A stretch of DNA of 64,000 nt from JAMXLJ01 sp036558745 (lineage in GTDB: Bacteria; Actinomycetota; Acidimicrobiia; IMCC26256; JAMXLJ01): positions 55,239 to 119,238 of the forward strand of contig DATBEZ010000013.1 of the NCBI GenBank assembly GCA_036558745.1, given 5' to 3'. Below, in pieces: positions 8,011 to 17,099 of the stretch. The notes under the pieces are model-generated. The model did no database searches, was not told where the DNA came from, and worked only from the letters and a program-made list of their open reading frames with translations. Every line of letters starts with the position of its first letter. Within the stretch, counting starts at the first letter, position 1. Made by a program: the position numbers and the translations under genes.

Positions 8011-10689
8011 TCAGCCTCGCGGCCCCGCGGCCGGATCGGTCGCGACGAGCCGGGCCAGCTCCGTGCGACGGGTCACGCCGAGCTTGTCGAAGACCGTTAC
8101 CAGCTGGTTCCTGACCGTGTGCTCGGAGATGAACAGCGTCTCGCCGATCTCACGGTTGGTCTTCCCGGCGGCGACCAACGCGACGATCTCGCGCTCGCGC
8201 GGGCTGAGGCGCTCGAACACCGCGGGCACGGCGGAGGCCTCGGGCAGAGGTTCCTCGGTCCGCGCGGCGACGGTCGTGAAGCCCCGGCTCGTCGCGAGCT
8301 CGCGGGCGCGGGTGAGGAACTCGGCGCCGGAGTCGCCCATCTGGGCCGCGACCGCCGCCGCATCGCACCACGTCTCCGCGGCGTGCAGGAAGCGCGGAGT
8401 CTCCTCCCACCTCGTCGCGGCGTCCGCGATCCGCGCCGCGGCGTCGGCGCCGTTCCCCGTCTTCGCGTCCAGCAACGCGCGCGCCCACGTCGCGGCCGCG
8501 TGCACGGCCGTGCCCCCGCCCAGGGCGACGAGCTGGTCGAGCTCGCGTGCCGCGTCCTGCGCGATCGGGACGGCGCCGACCGTGAGCGCGCAGCGCACGC
8601 GCAGCACCAGCAGGTCGACCTGCGATGGAAAGAACATCTCGCGGGTCACGGCGTCGGCGTCGTCGAGCACCGCGAGCGCCGCGACCGGGTCGTCGCGCAG
8701 ATGGTGCCACCGGGCCTGTTGCAGCAGCACCGCGGTGGTGTAGCGCTCGACACCGAGCGCCGTCACCGCCCGCAGCCGATCGAGTCGCTGCGCCGCCTCG
8801 TCGAGACGGCCACGGGCCAGGTCGACCTCGCACGCCGGCAGCTGCGCGAACTCGGTGACGATCGGGACGTCCATCGCGAAGAGCCGGTCGAGCTGCACCT
8901 GCGCATCGTCGAGGTCGCCGCGGAACGCGTGGACGATCGCGAGCCCGACGTCGTACGTCCACGCACCGGCTTCGCCACCGTGGTGCGCGGCGCCGACGGC
9001 GTGCAGCTCGGCCGTGAGCGCCGCGTCGAAGTCACCCCGCCCGACCGCCGTCTCGGAGAGGATCGCGAGCGCCCGGGCCGCCAGTGGCAGGTCGCCCGAC
9101 GCGATCGCCATTGCGCGCACCCGCTGCAGCTGCTCCTCACCCTCGGCGAGACGGCCCGCGCCCACGAGCCGCTGCGCCGCGGTGATCTTCCACATCGTGT
9201 CGGCGCCGCTCTCCTCGATGAGCTGGAGCGCACGCGCGGCGAGCTCGGCGGCCCGGTCCAGGCGGCGCGCGCTCGCCTCGGCCTGCGAGTCCTGGAGCAG
9301 CCGCTCCAAGGTGTCGGGCCCGAGGATCGTGAGGTCGAGTGCCGGCTTCGGCACATGCTCCAGCGCCGGGCTCGTCCACATCGCAACCGCGCGCCACGGC
9401 TGCCCGGACCGTCGGTAGGCCGCGTCGGCCGCCCGCGCGCGCTCCAGCGCCTCGCTCGTGAGCCCCGCCCATCCCGCGGCGACGGCCGCGCGGTCGAGCA
9501 GCTCCGGATCGTCCACAGCGTCGGCGCCGGGCTCGTCGAGCGCGATCCGGTAGAGCTCGGTCGCGGTCCGGTACGCGCGGTTGCTCGCGGCATCGTCGGC
9601 AGCGACTCGCGCGTGGTGTGCCGCCCGCGCCGCATCGCCGGCCTCGTACCAGTGGCGGGCGAGACGAGCGGCGCTGACGTCGCGTTCGGAACCGAGGGCG
9701 CGCGCGAGCGCGGCGTGCGCGCCGCGACGGCGGGCCTCGCTCGTGCGCGCGAGCACCACGTCGCCGACCAGCGCGTGGCGGAGCGCCACGTTGCCGTTGC
9801 CGTCGTCGCGTGCGATCCCGGCGTCGACGAGGGCCGCGACCTCCGCGATATCGCCGACCACACGCTCGAGCAGCCCCATCGCGACCGGCTGGCCCGCCAC
9901 CGCGAGGACCTCGGCCGCGTCGCGCGCTCCGGGCGTGAGCGGCTCCAGACGGCTCGTGACCAGCTCGGTCACCGTCCACGGCACCGTACCGTCGGCTGCG
10001 GAGAGCACCTCTTCCGCGAAGAACGGGTTGCCGCCCGTTCGCGCGTGCACGTTCGCCGCCGCGTCGCCGTCGAGCTTCCGGCCGAGCGCCTCGGCCATGG
10101 CCGCGACGCCGTCGACCGACAGCGGCGGCAGCCGAACCTCGTGGGCCGACGCCCGCCGCAACACCTCCGCGAGCGTGCGGGCCGGCGGCGAGCCGGGCGG
10201 ATGCGCGCCGAGGCGCACCATCGCCAGGATGAGGACCGGCTCCCTGTCGAGGACGTCGACGGCGGTGGCGAGCGCACCGACCGACACCGGATCGACACGC
10301 TCGCAATCGTCGAGCACCGCCACGATCGGGTCGGATCCGCGCGCGGCGACGAGCGTCCGGGCCAGGGCGGCACCGATCGCAGCCTCCGGCACGTGGTCGC
10401 CCGGCATCTCGACCGGTTGGGCCCCGACCGGGACCGGCACCCCGCCCTCCGCGCTCAGCCGCAGCCGGCGCCATCGCGGGGCGAGCTCGGCCAGCAGCTC
10501 CTGCGCGAGGCGAGACTTGCCGGCACCGGCTTCGCCGGTGAGCACCACGAGCTGTGACGTACCCCGCTCGACCGCGTCCGCGATGCGATGCAAGAACCCG
10601 AGCTCGCGCTCCCGCTCGAGGAGCACCGGGCAGGAGGCGACCGCGAGCCCTGTTGCTCGCTCCTCTCGGGGACCGTCGGTTCGCGTCAT
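8011..10689 (-). CDS. LuxR-family regulator with N-terminal ATPase (MalT/LAL type)
   Basis: 892 residues. The N-terminal signalling ATPase has Walker A GEAGAGKS (52-59) and a Walker B-like IVAVLDDCERVD; a long alanine-rich helical repeat middle fits TPR-like superhelices; the C-terminal LuxR/GerE helix-turn-helix (LSPREREIVALVAAGKTNREIG and ISEHTVRNQL) fills the last 65 residues. LAL proteins are ligand- and ATP-dependent activators. I chose the ATG at 10689 (MTRTDGPREE) because it has a GTGAGG ribosome site and the longer frame runs into the shared motif at 10724-10746. It may act on that motif, controlling itself, the gene at 10821 and the secreted protein at 7398. Confidence 0.88.
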   Translation of the reverse strand: MTRTDGPREERATGLAVASCPVLLERERELGFLHRIADAVERGTSQLVVLTGEAGAGKSRLAQELLAELAPRWRRLRLSAEGGVPVPVGAQPVEMPGDHVPEAAIGAALARTLVAARGSDPIVAVLDDCERVDPVSVGALATAVDVLDREPVLILAMVRLGAHPPGSPPARTLAEVLRRASAHEVRLPPLSVDGVAAMAEALGRKLDGDAAANVHARTGGNPFFAEEVLSAADGTVPWTVTELVTSRLEPLTPGARDAAEVLAVAGQPVAMGLLERVVGDIAEVAALVDAGIARDDGNGNVALRHALVGDVVLARTSEARRRGAHAALARALGSERDVSAARLARHWYEAGDAARAAHHARVAADDAASNRAYRTATELYRIALDEPGADAVDDPELLDRAAVAAGWAGLTSEALERARAADAAYRRSGQPWRAVAMWTSPALEHVPKPALDLTILGPDTLERLLQDSQAEASARRLDRAAELAARALQLIEESGADTMWKITAAQRLVGAGRLAEGEEQLQRVRAMAIASGDLPLAARALAILSETAVGRGDFDAALTAELHAVGAAHHGGEAGAWTYDVGLAIVHAFRGDLDDAQVQLDRLFAMDVPIVTEFAQLPACEVDLARGRLDEAAQRLDRLRAVTALGVERYTTAVLLQQARWHHLRDDPVAALAVLDDADAVTREMFFPSQVDLLVLRVRCALTVGAVPIAQDAARELDQLVALGGGTAVHAAATWARALLDAKTGNGADAAARIADAATRWEETPRFLHAAETWCDAAAVAAQMGDSGAEFLTRARELATSRGFTTVAARTEEPLPEASAVPAVFERLSPREREIVALVAAGKTNREIGETLFISEHTVRNQLVTVFDKLGVTRRTELARLVATDPAAGPRG

Positions 10690-10723
10690 CAACCTCACTC
10701 GACGTCGGGACAATGCGCGGCCG

Positions 10724-10746
10724 CCGCGGGACATCCGTACCATTCC
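10724..10746 (+). promoter_or_regulatory. Copy B of the 23-bp shared motif, in a divergent promoter region
   Basis: Reads CCGCGGGACAT-c-CGTACCATTCC, differing from the copy at 7306-7328 by one base. It lies 35 bases upstream of the leftward LuxR start (10689) and 74 bases upstream of the rightward membrane-protein start (10821), a natural place for an operator that serves both. Confidence 0.55.
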
Positions 10747-10820
10747 GACGCGTTGCGGGTGACCGTACCCTCCGCGACGAGCCCGTTCGAGAGCCGCGGG
10801 CGTGTTGCAGGAGGGATCAG

Positions 10821-11306
10821 ATGACGACCGTCGTGTCGAGTCGAACGGCCGTGAACGCGCTCGCACCGCGGATCACCGCGCCGGCGTACCGTGTGTTCCA
10901 GGTCGTCTACGCGCTGCTCACGGTGCAGTTCGCGGTGCTCGGTGTGAGCTACCTCGCCGACCCGGGCGGCGCGGTGCACACGTTCTCGACCTGGAACCAG
11001 CATCTCGGGGGGATCCGGTTGCTCGCCCCCGACGTTCCCCCGTGGCGGTACGCGACAGCGGTCGGCATGACCACGTTGGCGCTCATGTGCCTCATGGCGC
11101 TGCTCGACCTCCGCCGCAATCACCCCGTCGTGGCGCCGGCCGCGTTCTTCAAGGCCTACAACGCGGTGCTCTGGTTCTGGTACGCGAATCACCGCATGCC
11201 GGTGTTCGTCGCCGCCGGTGTGCTCGACGTCGTCGAGGCGGTCGTCATGGTCGTCGTCGCCACGGCCGCGTACCGGACGCTTCGTGCTGCGGAGCGCGCG
11301 TCGTGA
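10821..11306 (+). CDS. Small integral membrane protein of the GMC operon
   Basis: 161 residues with about four hydrophobic segments (near residues 22-45, 75-98, 103-125 and 130-152), suggesting a four-helix membrane protein. No enzyme motif is visible. The start has a good GGAGGG ribosome site (GCAGGAGGGATCAG). The stop overlaps the GTG of the next gene (GTGA), so it is coupled to a small helical protein and a GMC flavoprotein. It could anchor the oxidoreductase or pass electrons, but no haem-ligand pattern is obvious. Expression is probably linked to the 23-bp motif upstream. Confidence 0.8.
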   Translation: MTTVVSSRTAVNALAPRITAPAYRVFQVVYALLTVQFAVLGVSYLADPGGAVHTFSTWNQHLGGIRLLAPDVPPWRYATAVGMTTLALMCLMALLDLRRNHPVVAPAAFFKAYNAVLWFWYANHRMPVFVAAGVLDVVEAVVMVVVATAAYRTLRAAERAS

Positions 11307-11692
11307 CCAGGTGGCTGGCGTTCGAGCGGCGGTGGTGCCGCGAGCTCTGCGACGCGATCGTGCCGGTCGGCGACCGGTCGGGGAGGCGTCCTGCCGACGT
11401 CTGGGGCGCGTGTCACCGGCTGCTCGACGCCGCGCCGAGGCGATTTCGTGTCGCGACCCGGCTCGCGGTGTGGGTGGTGATGTGGTCGCCGCTGCTCGTC
11501 CAGCGCCGCCCCCGTACGCTGCTCGCGCTGGACCAGGACCGACGTGACGCGGTGCTGCAACAAGCGGTCGCGTCCCGGCGCGCGCTGGTGCGGGATCTCG
11601 TCGGCGTGCTCCAGGTCGTGGCGTGCGTCTGTCTCGTCCGCGCCGTGGACGCGTCGCCGGTTCCGGTCGCCGCACCGGGGGTCCGGCTGTGA
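11303..11692 (+). CDS. Small helical protein coupled to GMC oxidoreductase
   Basis: 129 residues, GTG start overlapping the upstream stop and a GTGA overlap with the GMC gene downstream. Basic and helical, with one or two hydrophobic stretches (FRVATRLAVWVVMWSPLLV and LVGVLQVVACVCLVRAV). Its position and the early WCRELCDAIVPVGD stretch recall the small subunit 3-like partners of gluconate/GMC dehydrogenases, which help maturation or membrane docking. The match is by pattern only. Confidence 0.7.
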   Translation: MTRWLAFERRWCRELCDAIVPVGDRSGRRPADVWGACHRLLDAAPRRFRVATRLAVWVVMWSPLLVQRRPRTLLALDQDRRDAVLQQAVASRRALVRDLVGVLQVVACVCLVRAVDASPVPVAAPGVRL

Positions 11693-13188
11693 ACCTCGTC
11701 GCGGTCGACGGTCGGGAGCTCCGCCGGGACGAGACGCTCGAGTGCGACGTGGTCGTGGTCGGGAGTGGTCCGGGTGGCGCGCCGGTTGCGCGCGACCTCG
11801 CCACGGCCGGTGCCGACGTCGTCGTGCTCGAGGAGGGACCGTGGTTGCGCGCGCACGACTTCACCGGCGACTCCCTCGACGCGTTGAGCACGCTCTATCG
11901 CGACGCCGGTCTTGCCACGACGACCGGGCCCAGCCCGATGCCGCTGCTGCAGGGCCGCGTGCTCGGCGGCACGTCGGTCGTCAACTCCGCGATCTGCTGG
12001 CGATTGCCGCGTGGCGTGTACGAGGAGTGGATCGCAGATGATCCCACGCTGGCCGAAGTGCTCGAGTGGGACGCGATCGAGGCCGCGGTCACCGGGCTCG
12101 AGACCACGCTCGGCGTCGGACCCACGGAGCCCGGTGTGGCGAGCGGGAGCGACCGGCTCATGGCGCGGGGAGCGGACGCGCTCGGGCTCGGGCACCGGCC
12201 GACCCGGCGCAACGTGCGCGGCTGCCGCGGCTCTGCGCGCTGCAACCGCGGGTGTCCCGCCGGAGCGAAGTTGTCGATGGACACGAGCCTCCTCCCCGAG
12301 GCGGTCGTCCACGGTGCGCGCATCGTCACGGACGCGCGGGTCGAGCGGGTCACGATCGGCCGCGGCTCGGCGACCGGTGTGACCGCCCGGGCATCAGGTG
12401 GCGCGCGGGTCTCGGTCCGCGCTCGCGACGCCGTCGTGCTGAGCGCCGGTGCGACCAACACGCCCGCGCTGCTGCTCGCGAGCGGCGCGCGTCACGGACC
12501 CGTCGGTCGCCGCTTCCAGGCCCATCCCGGCGTCGCGGTGGCCGGGCTCTTCGCGGAGCCCGTGAACCAGTGGCACGGCGCGACCCAGGGTCACGAGATC
12601 ACGGGCCTCATGGACGACGGCATCAAGATCGAGACCCTCGCGCTCGATCCGTCGCTCACCGCGGCCCGTCTCGGTTCGGTCGGCACCGCGCTCGCGAAGG
12701 ACGTCGCGCGGCTCCCACACTGCATCACGTGGGCCGGCGCGGTTCGCGCCGAGGGCATGGGCCGGGTCGCGCGGGGTCGGCGCGGGCCGCGAGTGACGAT
12801 GCCGCTCACCACCCGGGACCTCCGCCGGGTCAGGCGCACGGTGCAGGTGATCGGGGAGGCGATGTTCGCTGCCGGTGCGACCGCGGTCGCGCCGGGCGTC
12901 GCCGGCTTCCCGTCGCGCGTTTCGGACGTCGCGGTGATGTCGCGCCTCGGCGTCGACGGTCCGCTCGATCAACGCGCGTACTCGCTCGCGATCTCGCACA
13001 TGTTCGGGACGTGCAAGCTCGGGACGGATCCCGAGACCAGTGTGATACGGGGCGACTTCCGGCACCACGCCGTGGACTCGCTCTACGTCAGCGACGCGAG
13101 CGTGTTCCCGACCAACCTCGGTGTGAACCCGCAACTGTCGATCATGAGCCTGGCGCGGTGCTGCGCGACCGCGATCGCGAAGCGCTGA
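11689..13188 (+). CDS. GMC-family FAD oxidoreductase
   Basis: 499 residues. The N-terminal FAD fold shows VVVVGSGPGGAPVARDLATAG followed by VVLEEG; a cysteine-rich insert (RGCRGSARCNRGCPAGAK) at about 180-195 is typical of the cholesterol-oxidase/glucose-dehydrogenase branch; the C-terminal domain has HMFGTCKLGTDP and the closing VSDASVFPTNLGVNPQLSIMSLA. I chose the GTG at 11689 because it overlaps the previous stop and places the FAD motif at a normal distance. Substrate is unknown; a sterol, alcohol or sugar is possible. Last gene of a three-gene run, ending 10 bases from the convergent cyclase gene. Confidence 0.9.
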   Translation: MNLVAVDGRELRRDETLECDVVVVGSGPGGAPVARDLATAGADVVVLEEGPWLRAHDFTGDSLDALSTLYRDAGLATTTGPSPMPLLQGRVLGGTSVVNSAICWRLPRGVYEEWIADDPTLAEVLEWDAIEAAVTGLETTLGVGPTEPGVASGSDRLMARGADALGLGHRPTRRNVRGCRGSARCNRGCPAGAKLSMDTSLLPEAVVHGARIVTDARVERVTIGRGSATGVTARASGGARVSVRARDAVVLSAGATNTPALLLASGARHGPVGRRFQAHPGVAVAGLFAEPVNQWHGATQGHEITGLMDDGIKIETLALDPSLTAARLGSVGTALAKDVARLPHCITWAGAVRAEGMGRVARGRRGPRVTMPLTTRDLRRVRRTVQVIGEAMFAAGATAVAPGVAGFPSRVSDVAVMSRLGVDGPLDQRAYSLAISHMFGTCKLGTDPETSVIRGDFRHHAVDSLYVSDASVFPTNLGVNPQLSIMSLARCCATAIAKR

Positions 13189-13198
13189 ATCCGGCGCG

Positions 13199-14533
13199 TC
13201 ACTCGAGGACCCGGAACAGCTCCCACCGGTCGAGCAGGCCCTTGAGCTCGAACTCGCCGCGGGACTCGAACGCGATCCCGGACCCCACGACCAGGTCCTT
13301 GACCGTGCGCGAGACGAGCACCTCACGTGGCCCGGCGAGCGTGCCGACCCGCGAGCCGATGTGCACCGCGATGCCCGCGACGTCGTCGCCGCGACGTTCG
13401 ATCTCGCCCGTGTGCAGACCGGCCCGCACGACGAGGTCGATCGCTCCGGCCGCCGCGACGAGCTCGCCGGCGGCCTTGATCCCGCGCGCCGGCCCGTCGA
13501 ACGTCGCGAGCACGCCGTCGCCGGTCGACTTCACAACGCGACCGCCGTACCGCTCAACGATGCGGCGCGCCAGCGCGTCGTGTCGATCGAGCACCCGGCG
13601 CCACTCCGGATCACCGAGTGCCCTCGCCCGTTCCGTCGAGGAGACGATGTCGGTGACGAGGACGGTCGCGAGGACCCGGTCGGTCGATCCGACCGCGCGC
13701 CGACCGGTCACGAACTCCTCCAGCTCCGCCAGTGGGAGCGCGTCGTTCAGGTACGGCACGTGCTCGCTGCCGGGCAGCTCGACGTAGCGCGCGCCCGGTA
13801 TCGCGTCGGCCAGCCACCGTCCCAGCCGCCGGGGAACGAGCCGGTCGCCGGCGCGGTGGATGACGAGCGTCGGGACGCGGATCACCGGCAGCACCGGACG
13901 CACGTCGAGCTCCGACAGCCAGCGCAGCTGCGCGCGGAGCCCGCCCGGCGTCGAAGACTGCCGCTCGTAACGGTTCATCCATTCCAGGAACCTCGTGTCG
14001 CCAACCCGCTCGGGCGCGAGGAGCTCGACGGTCAGCGTGTTCGGTGTGCCCCAGCCCGCCTCCCATCCGGCGGTGGTCTGTTCGAGCACGTTCAGTGGGA
14101 CGCCCGGATAGTCGGGCGCTTCGGAGAGACGCGCGAACGCACCGAACACAGCGAGCCCGCTGACCCGTTCGGGGTATGTGGCCGTGAAGAGCACCGCGGT
14201 CGTGCCGCCCTCGGAGATGCCACCCACGACGGCGCGCTCGACGCCCTCGGCATCCATGACGGCGCGGAGGTCGGCCGCCCGCTGCTCCAACGTCGGTACG
14301 TCGGCGACGCGGTCCGACATGCCCTGACCGCGTTTGTCGTAGTGGATGAACCGGCAGAACGAGCCGATCGTCCGCAGGAAGTGGTTCGCCTCGGGGTCCT
14401 CCCAGATCTCCTCGACGTTCGAGATGATCGGCGGCGCACCGACGAGCACGACGTCGCCGTCACCGACGACCTGGTACGCGAGGTAGACGCCGTCGTCGGC
14501 CCTCGCGTACTTGGTCGCCGGAGTGGGCTCCAC
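13199..14533 (-). CDS. Alpha/beta-hydrolase fused to class III adenylate/guanylate cyclase
   Basis: 444 residues. Residues about 1-265 form an alpha/beta hydrolase (HYDKRGQGMSD, nucleophile elbow VGGISEGG, late histidine in GSEHVPYL). Residues about 280-444 form a class III cyclase domain (VLVTDIVSSTERA for the metal aspartate, KSTGDGVLATF for the second metal site, RAGLHTGEIE). This fusion is common in actinobacteria; the hydrolase half probably senses or processes a small molecule and controls cyclic nucleotide production. GTG start. Divergent from the TetR gene. Confidence 0.9.
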   Translation of the reverse strand: MEPTPATKYARADDGVYLAYQVVGDGDVVLVGAPPIISNVEEIWEDPEANHFLRTIGSFCRFIHYDKRGQGMSDRVADVPTLEQRAADLRAVMDAEGVERAVVGGISEGGTTAVLFTATYPERVSGLAVFGAFARLSEAPDYPGVPLNVLEQTTAGWEAGWGTPNTLTVELLAPERVGDTRFLEWMNRYERQSSTPGGLRAQLRWLSELDVRPVLPVIRVPTLVIHRAGDRLVPRRLGRWLADAIPGARYVELPGSEHVPYLNDALPLAELEEFVTGRRAVGSTDRVLATVLVTDIVSSTERARALGDPEWRRVLDRHDALARRIVERYGGRVVKSTGDGVLATFDGPARGIKAAGELVAAAGAIDLVVRAGLHTGEIERRGDDVAGIAVHIGSRVGTLAGPREVLVSRTVKDLVVGSGIAFESRGEFELKGLLDRWELFRVLE

Positions 14534-14602
14534 CGCGCCAAGCCTGCCTCACGCGGCGCTCGCACGCGGTGCCTTCCTGGGCCCGGACCTATGGTGGCGG
14601 CG

Positions 14603-15457
14603 ATGAACCAGGCCGATGCGGTGGACGACGCGGGGAACGAAACCGTCTCGGGTCTGTTCGCGCGACCGGCGAGGCAGGCCGAGACGACGCGCGCCAACTC
14701 ACGTGCCGCCCTCATCGACGCCGCGTTCGAGGAGTTCTCGAGCAAGGGCTACGAAGCCGCGACCGTCGCGGGCATCGCCGAGCGCGCGGGGGTCACGACC
14801 GGTGCGCTCTACGCGCACTTCCGGGGCAAGCTCGACCTGCTGCTCGCGACGATCGGCCTCGGGCTGACACCGGCCGAGGAAGTGGTGGACTCGCTCGCGG
14901 CCATGGCCGAGCTGCCGTGGAGCGAGGCGTCGCGCATCATGAGCGAGGGCATGGCGACGCCGCCCGACCGGCGCACGCTGCTGCTGCTCGACGTCATCGT
15001 CGTCGCCCGCAGGGATCCCCACATCGCGGAGATCCTCCGCCGCGAGCTCAAGACCTACCTGGCCGAGATGAAGCGCGCGAACGACACCGGGATCGCGCTC
15101 GGCTTCATCGACCCTGCGGTCCCCACCGACGATCTGGCCCGGCTGTTCGCGCTCCTGACGCTCGGCATGATGGTGTTCGGCGCGCTCGACGAACGGCCGC
15201 CCTCCGATCACGCGTTCCGCCGGTTGACCGATCTCCTGCTGCAGTCGGCCGGCGCGGTGGACGAGGAGGACGGGCCCGCGGTGCTCTCACGGGTGCGGGC
15301 TCGCGCGACGACGGCCGACCATGCCGACCACGCGCTGCACGACAGCATCGTCGAGGCCGTCGAAGCCGGGTACAGCCTCCGCCAGGTCGGTGCGGCCGCG
15401 GGCCTCTCGCACGAGCGCGTGCGCCAGATCCTGCGCCGACGCGAGGACACGGCCTAG
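14603..15457 (+). CDS. TetR-family regulator with extra C-terminal HTH
   Basis: 284 residues. The N-terminal TetR DNA-binding domain (about 30-75) contains ALIDAAFEEFSSKGYEAATV and AGVTTGALYAHFRGK. A ligand-binding helical core follows. The last 45 residues hold a second helix-turn-helix, SLRQVGAAAGLSHERVRQIL, resembling small sigma-region-4-like HTH units and not part of the usual TetR fold. ATG 14603 is preferred for its GGTGG ribosome site; 14591 is an in-frame alternative. It lies divergent from the cyclase gene and 172 bases before the P450, which it may control. Confidence 0.88.
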   Translation: MNQADAVDDAGNETVSGLFARPARQAETTRANSRAALIDAAFEEFSSKGYEAATVAGIAERAGVTTGALYAHFRGKLDLLLATIGLGLTPAEEVVDSLAAMAELPWSEASRIMSEGMATPPDRRTLLLLDVIVVARRDPHIAEILRRELKTYLAEMKRANDTGIALGFIDPAVPTDDLARLFALLTLGMMVFGALDERPPSDHAFRRLTDLLLQSAGAVDEEDGPAVLSRVRARATTADHADHALHDSIVEAVEAGYSLRQVGAAAGLSHERVRQILRRREDTA

Positions 15458-15629
15458 CGCCGCGCGCGTCCTCGTCAACGTTTCTGACGGTTGGACGTTC
15501 GGCGCGCCGCTCCGACGTCAATGATCTTCGGGGTGTCTGGCGCGTCCGACATAACCTTGCTACGTTCCGTCCGCACGGGTCGTGCGCGGGGTGCACGCCG
15601 TCCGAAGGAGCCGTGCGAAGGAGAACGTC

Positions 15630-16907
15630 GTGGCCGAGCCGAGCGCTCCGGAACTGGTCGACCCGGAGTTCTGGCGCCTGCCCCTCGAGGACCGGATGGC
15701 GCGCTTCGCGCAGCTCCGGGAGCTCGGCCCGTTCCTGCACGCCTCGTTCGACAACCCGATGACGGGTCTCACGGAGTCCTTCTCCGTCACGACCCGCTAC
15801 GCGGAGCTCGTCGAGATCAGCCGCCAACCCGACGAGTTCTGCTCGGGCAAGGGCGCGGTCTCGATCCCCGACCTGCCGGCCGAGGCGATGGAGTTCTTCG
15901 GGTCGTTCATCAACATGGACGACCCGCGGCACGCGCGCCAACGCGGCATCGTGTCGCGCTCGTTCACGCCGCGACAGCTCGAAGCCGTGCTCGCGTCGGT
16001 CGAGACGATCTGCAACGAAGTGATCGACGACATGTGCGAGCGCGGTGAGGTCGATCTCGTCGAGACGCTCTCGCAGCCGTTCCCACTGCTCGTCATCTGC
16101 GACATGATGGGCATCCCGCGCAGTGAGTTCCGCACCGTCCTCGACGCGACGAACGTCATCCTCGGGGCAGGCGACCCCGATACGCTCGGCGGGCGCGACC
16201 CGATGGCCGCCATGTTCGAGGCGGGCATGCAGCTCACCATGCTCATGAACGAGCTGGCCGAGGCCCGTCGCGCCGAGCCCCGCGACGATCTGACGTCCGC
16301 GCTCGTGAACGCGGACGGCGACGAGGACATGCTCGCGCCGCACGAGATCGCGCCGTTCTTCATACTCCTCGCGGTCGCGGGCAACGACACCACCCGCACC
16401 GCGATCAGTCGCGGCATGCACCTGCTCGCGCAGAACCCCGACCAACGCCGGCGCTGGCAGGAGGATCTCGCGGGCGTGACGCCGACGGCGGTCGAGGAGA
16501 TCGTCCGGGTGGCATCGCCGGTCACGTTCATGCGCCGCACCGCGACGCGGCCCACGACGGTCTCCGGTCACGAGTTCGCCGAGGGCGACAAGGTCGTGCT
16601 GCTCTACGGCGTCGCGAACCGTGACCCGCGCGAGTTCGAGGACCCCGAGCGCTTCGACGTGGTGCGCAACCCCAACCCGCACGTCGGCTTCGGTGGTCCG
16701 GGGCCGCACTTCTGTCTCGGCGCCCACCTCGCCCGGCGCGAGATCTCGGTCGCCTTCCGCCAGCTGCTCGGCCGCCTCCCCGACATCGAGGTCGTGGACG
16801 AGCCGACACCGCTCGAGTCGATGGGCATCCCGCTCGTCGGCGGGATCAAGCACCTTCCTGTCCGCTTCACGCCGAGCGGGCGGGGCGCGATGTCGAACGC
16901 GACGTGA
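15630..16907 (+). CDS. Cytochrome P450
   Basis: 425-residue soluble bacterial P450. Visible motifs: oxygen-activation helix AGNDTTRT, the EEIVR form of ExxR, and the haem-binding loop FGGPGPHFCLG with ligand Cys362. Overall features (EFWRLPLEDRMARFAQLRELGP, INMDDPRHARQRGIVSRSFTPRQ) resemble the steroid/fatty-acid CYP124/125/142 group of actinobacteria, which suggests a lipid or terpenoid substrate. The GTG at 15630 has a GAAGGAG ribosome site; the longer frame has none. Electron-transfer partners are not adjacent. Likely controlled by the TetR gene just upstream. Confidence 0.93.
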   Translation: MAEPSAPELVDPEFWRLPLEDRMARFAQLRELGPFLHASFDNPMTGLTESFSVTTRYAELVEISRQPDEFCSGKGAVSIPDLPAEAMEFFGSFINMDDPRHARQRGIVSRSFTPRQLEAVLASVETICNEVIDDMCERGEVDLVETLSQPFPLLVICDMMGIPRSEFRTVLDATNVILGAGDPDTLGGRDPMAAMFEAGMQLTMLMNELAEARRAEPRDDLTSALVNADGDEDMLAPHEIAPFFILLAVAGNDTTRTAISRGMHLLAQNPDQRRRWQEDLAGVTPTAVEEIVRVASPVTFMRRTATRPTTVSGHEFAEGDKVVLLYGVANRDPREFEDPERFDVVRNPNPHVGFGGPGPHFCLGAHLARREISVAFRQLLGRLPDIEVVDEPTPLESMGIPLVGGIKHLPVRFTPSGRGAMSNAT

Positions 16908-16918
16908 TGCCCGTGGTG

Positions 16919-16939
16919 CGCGCCGGCGACGCCGGCGCG
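16919..16939. terminator. GC-rich hairpin after the P450 gene
   Basis: Perfect 9-bp inverted repeat CGCGCCGGC-GAC-GCCGGCGCG, 12 bases after the P450 stop and without a T-run. It is probably the terminator. The rest of 16908-17099 shows no gene and presumably holds the promoter of the ABC transporter operon. Confidence 0.55.
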
Positions 16940-17099
16940 TGTCAACCGATCTGACACGTCCGGCACCTGGCGTGCGGGTACACGGAACTGCGCACGCATG
17001 CTTGGCAGCAACTGATAGCGACGATATGTTCGTGCCAACCGCCGTCCGGGGGGAACGCGTGGTTTCGGAAGGCTCCCGTCACGCACGCGAGGTCACGAG

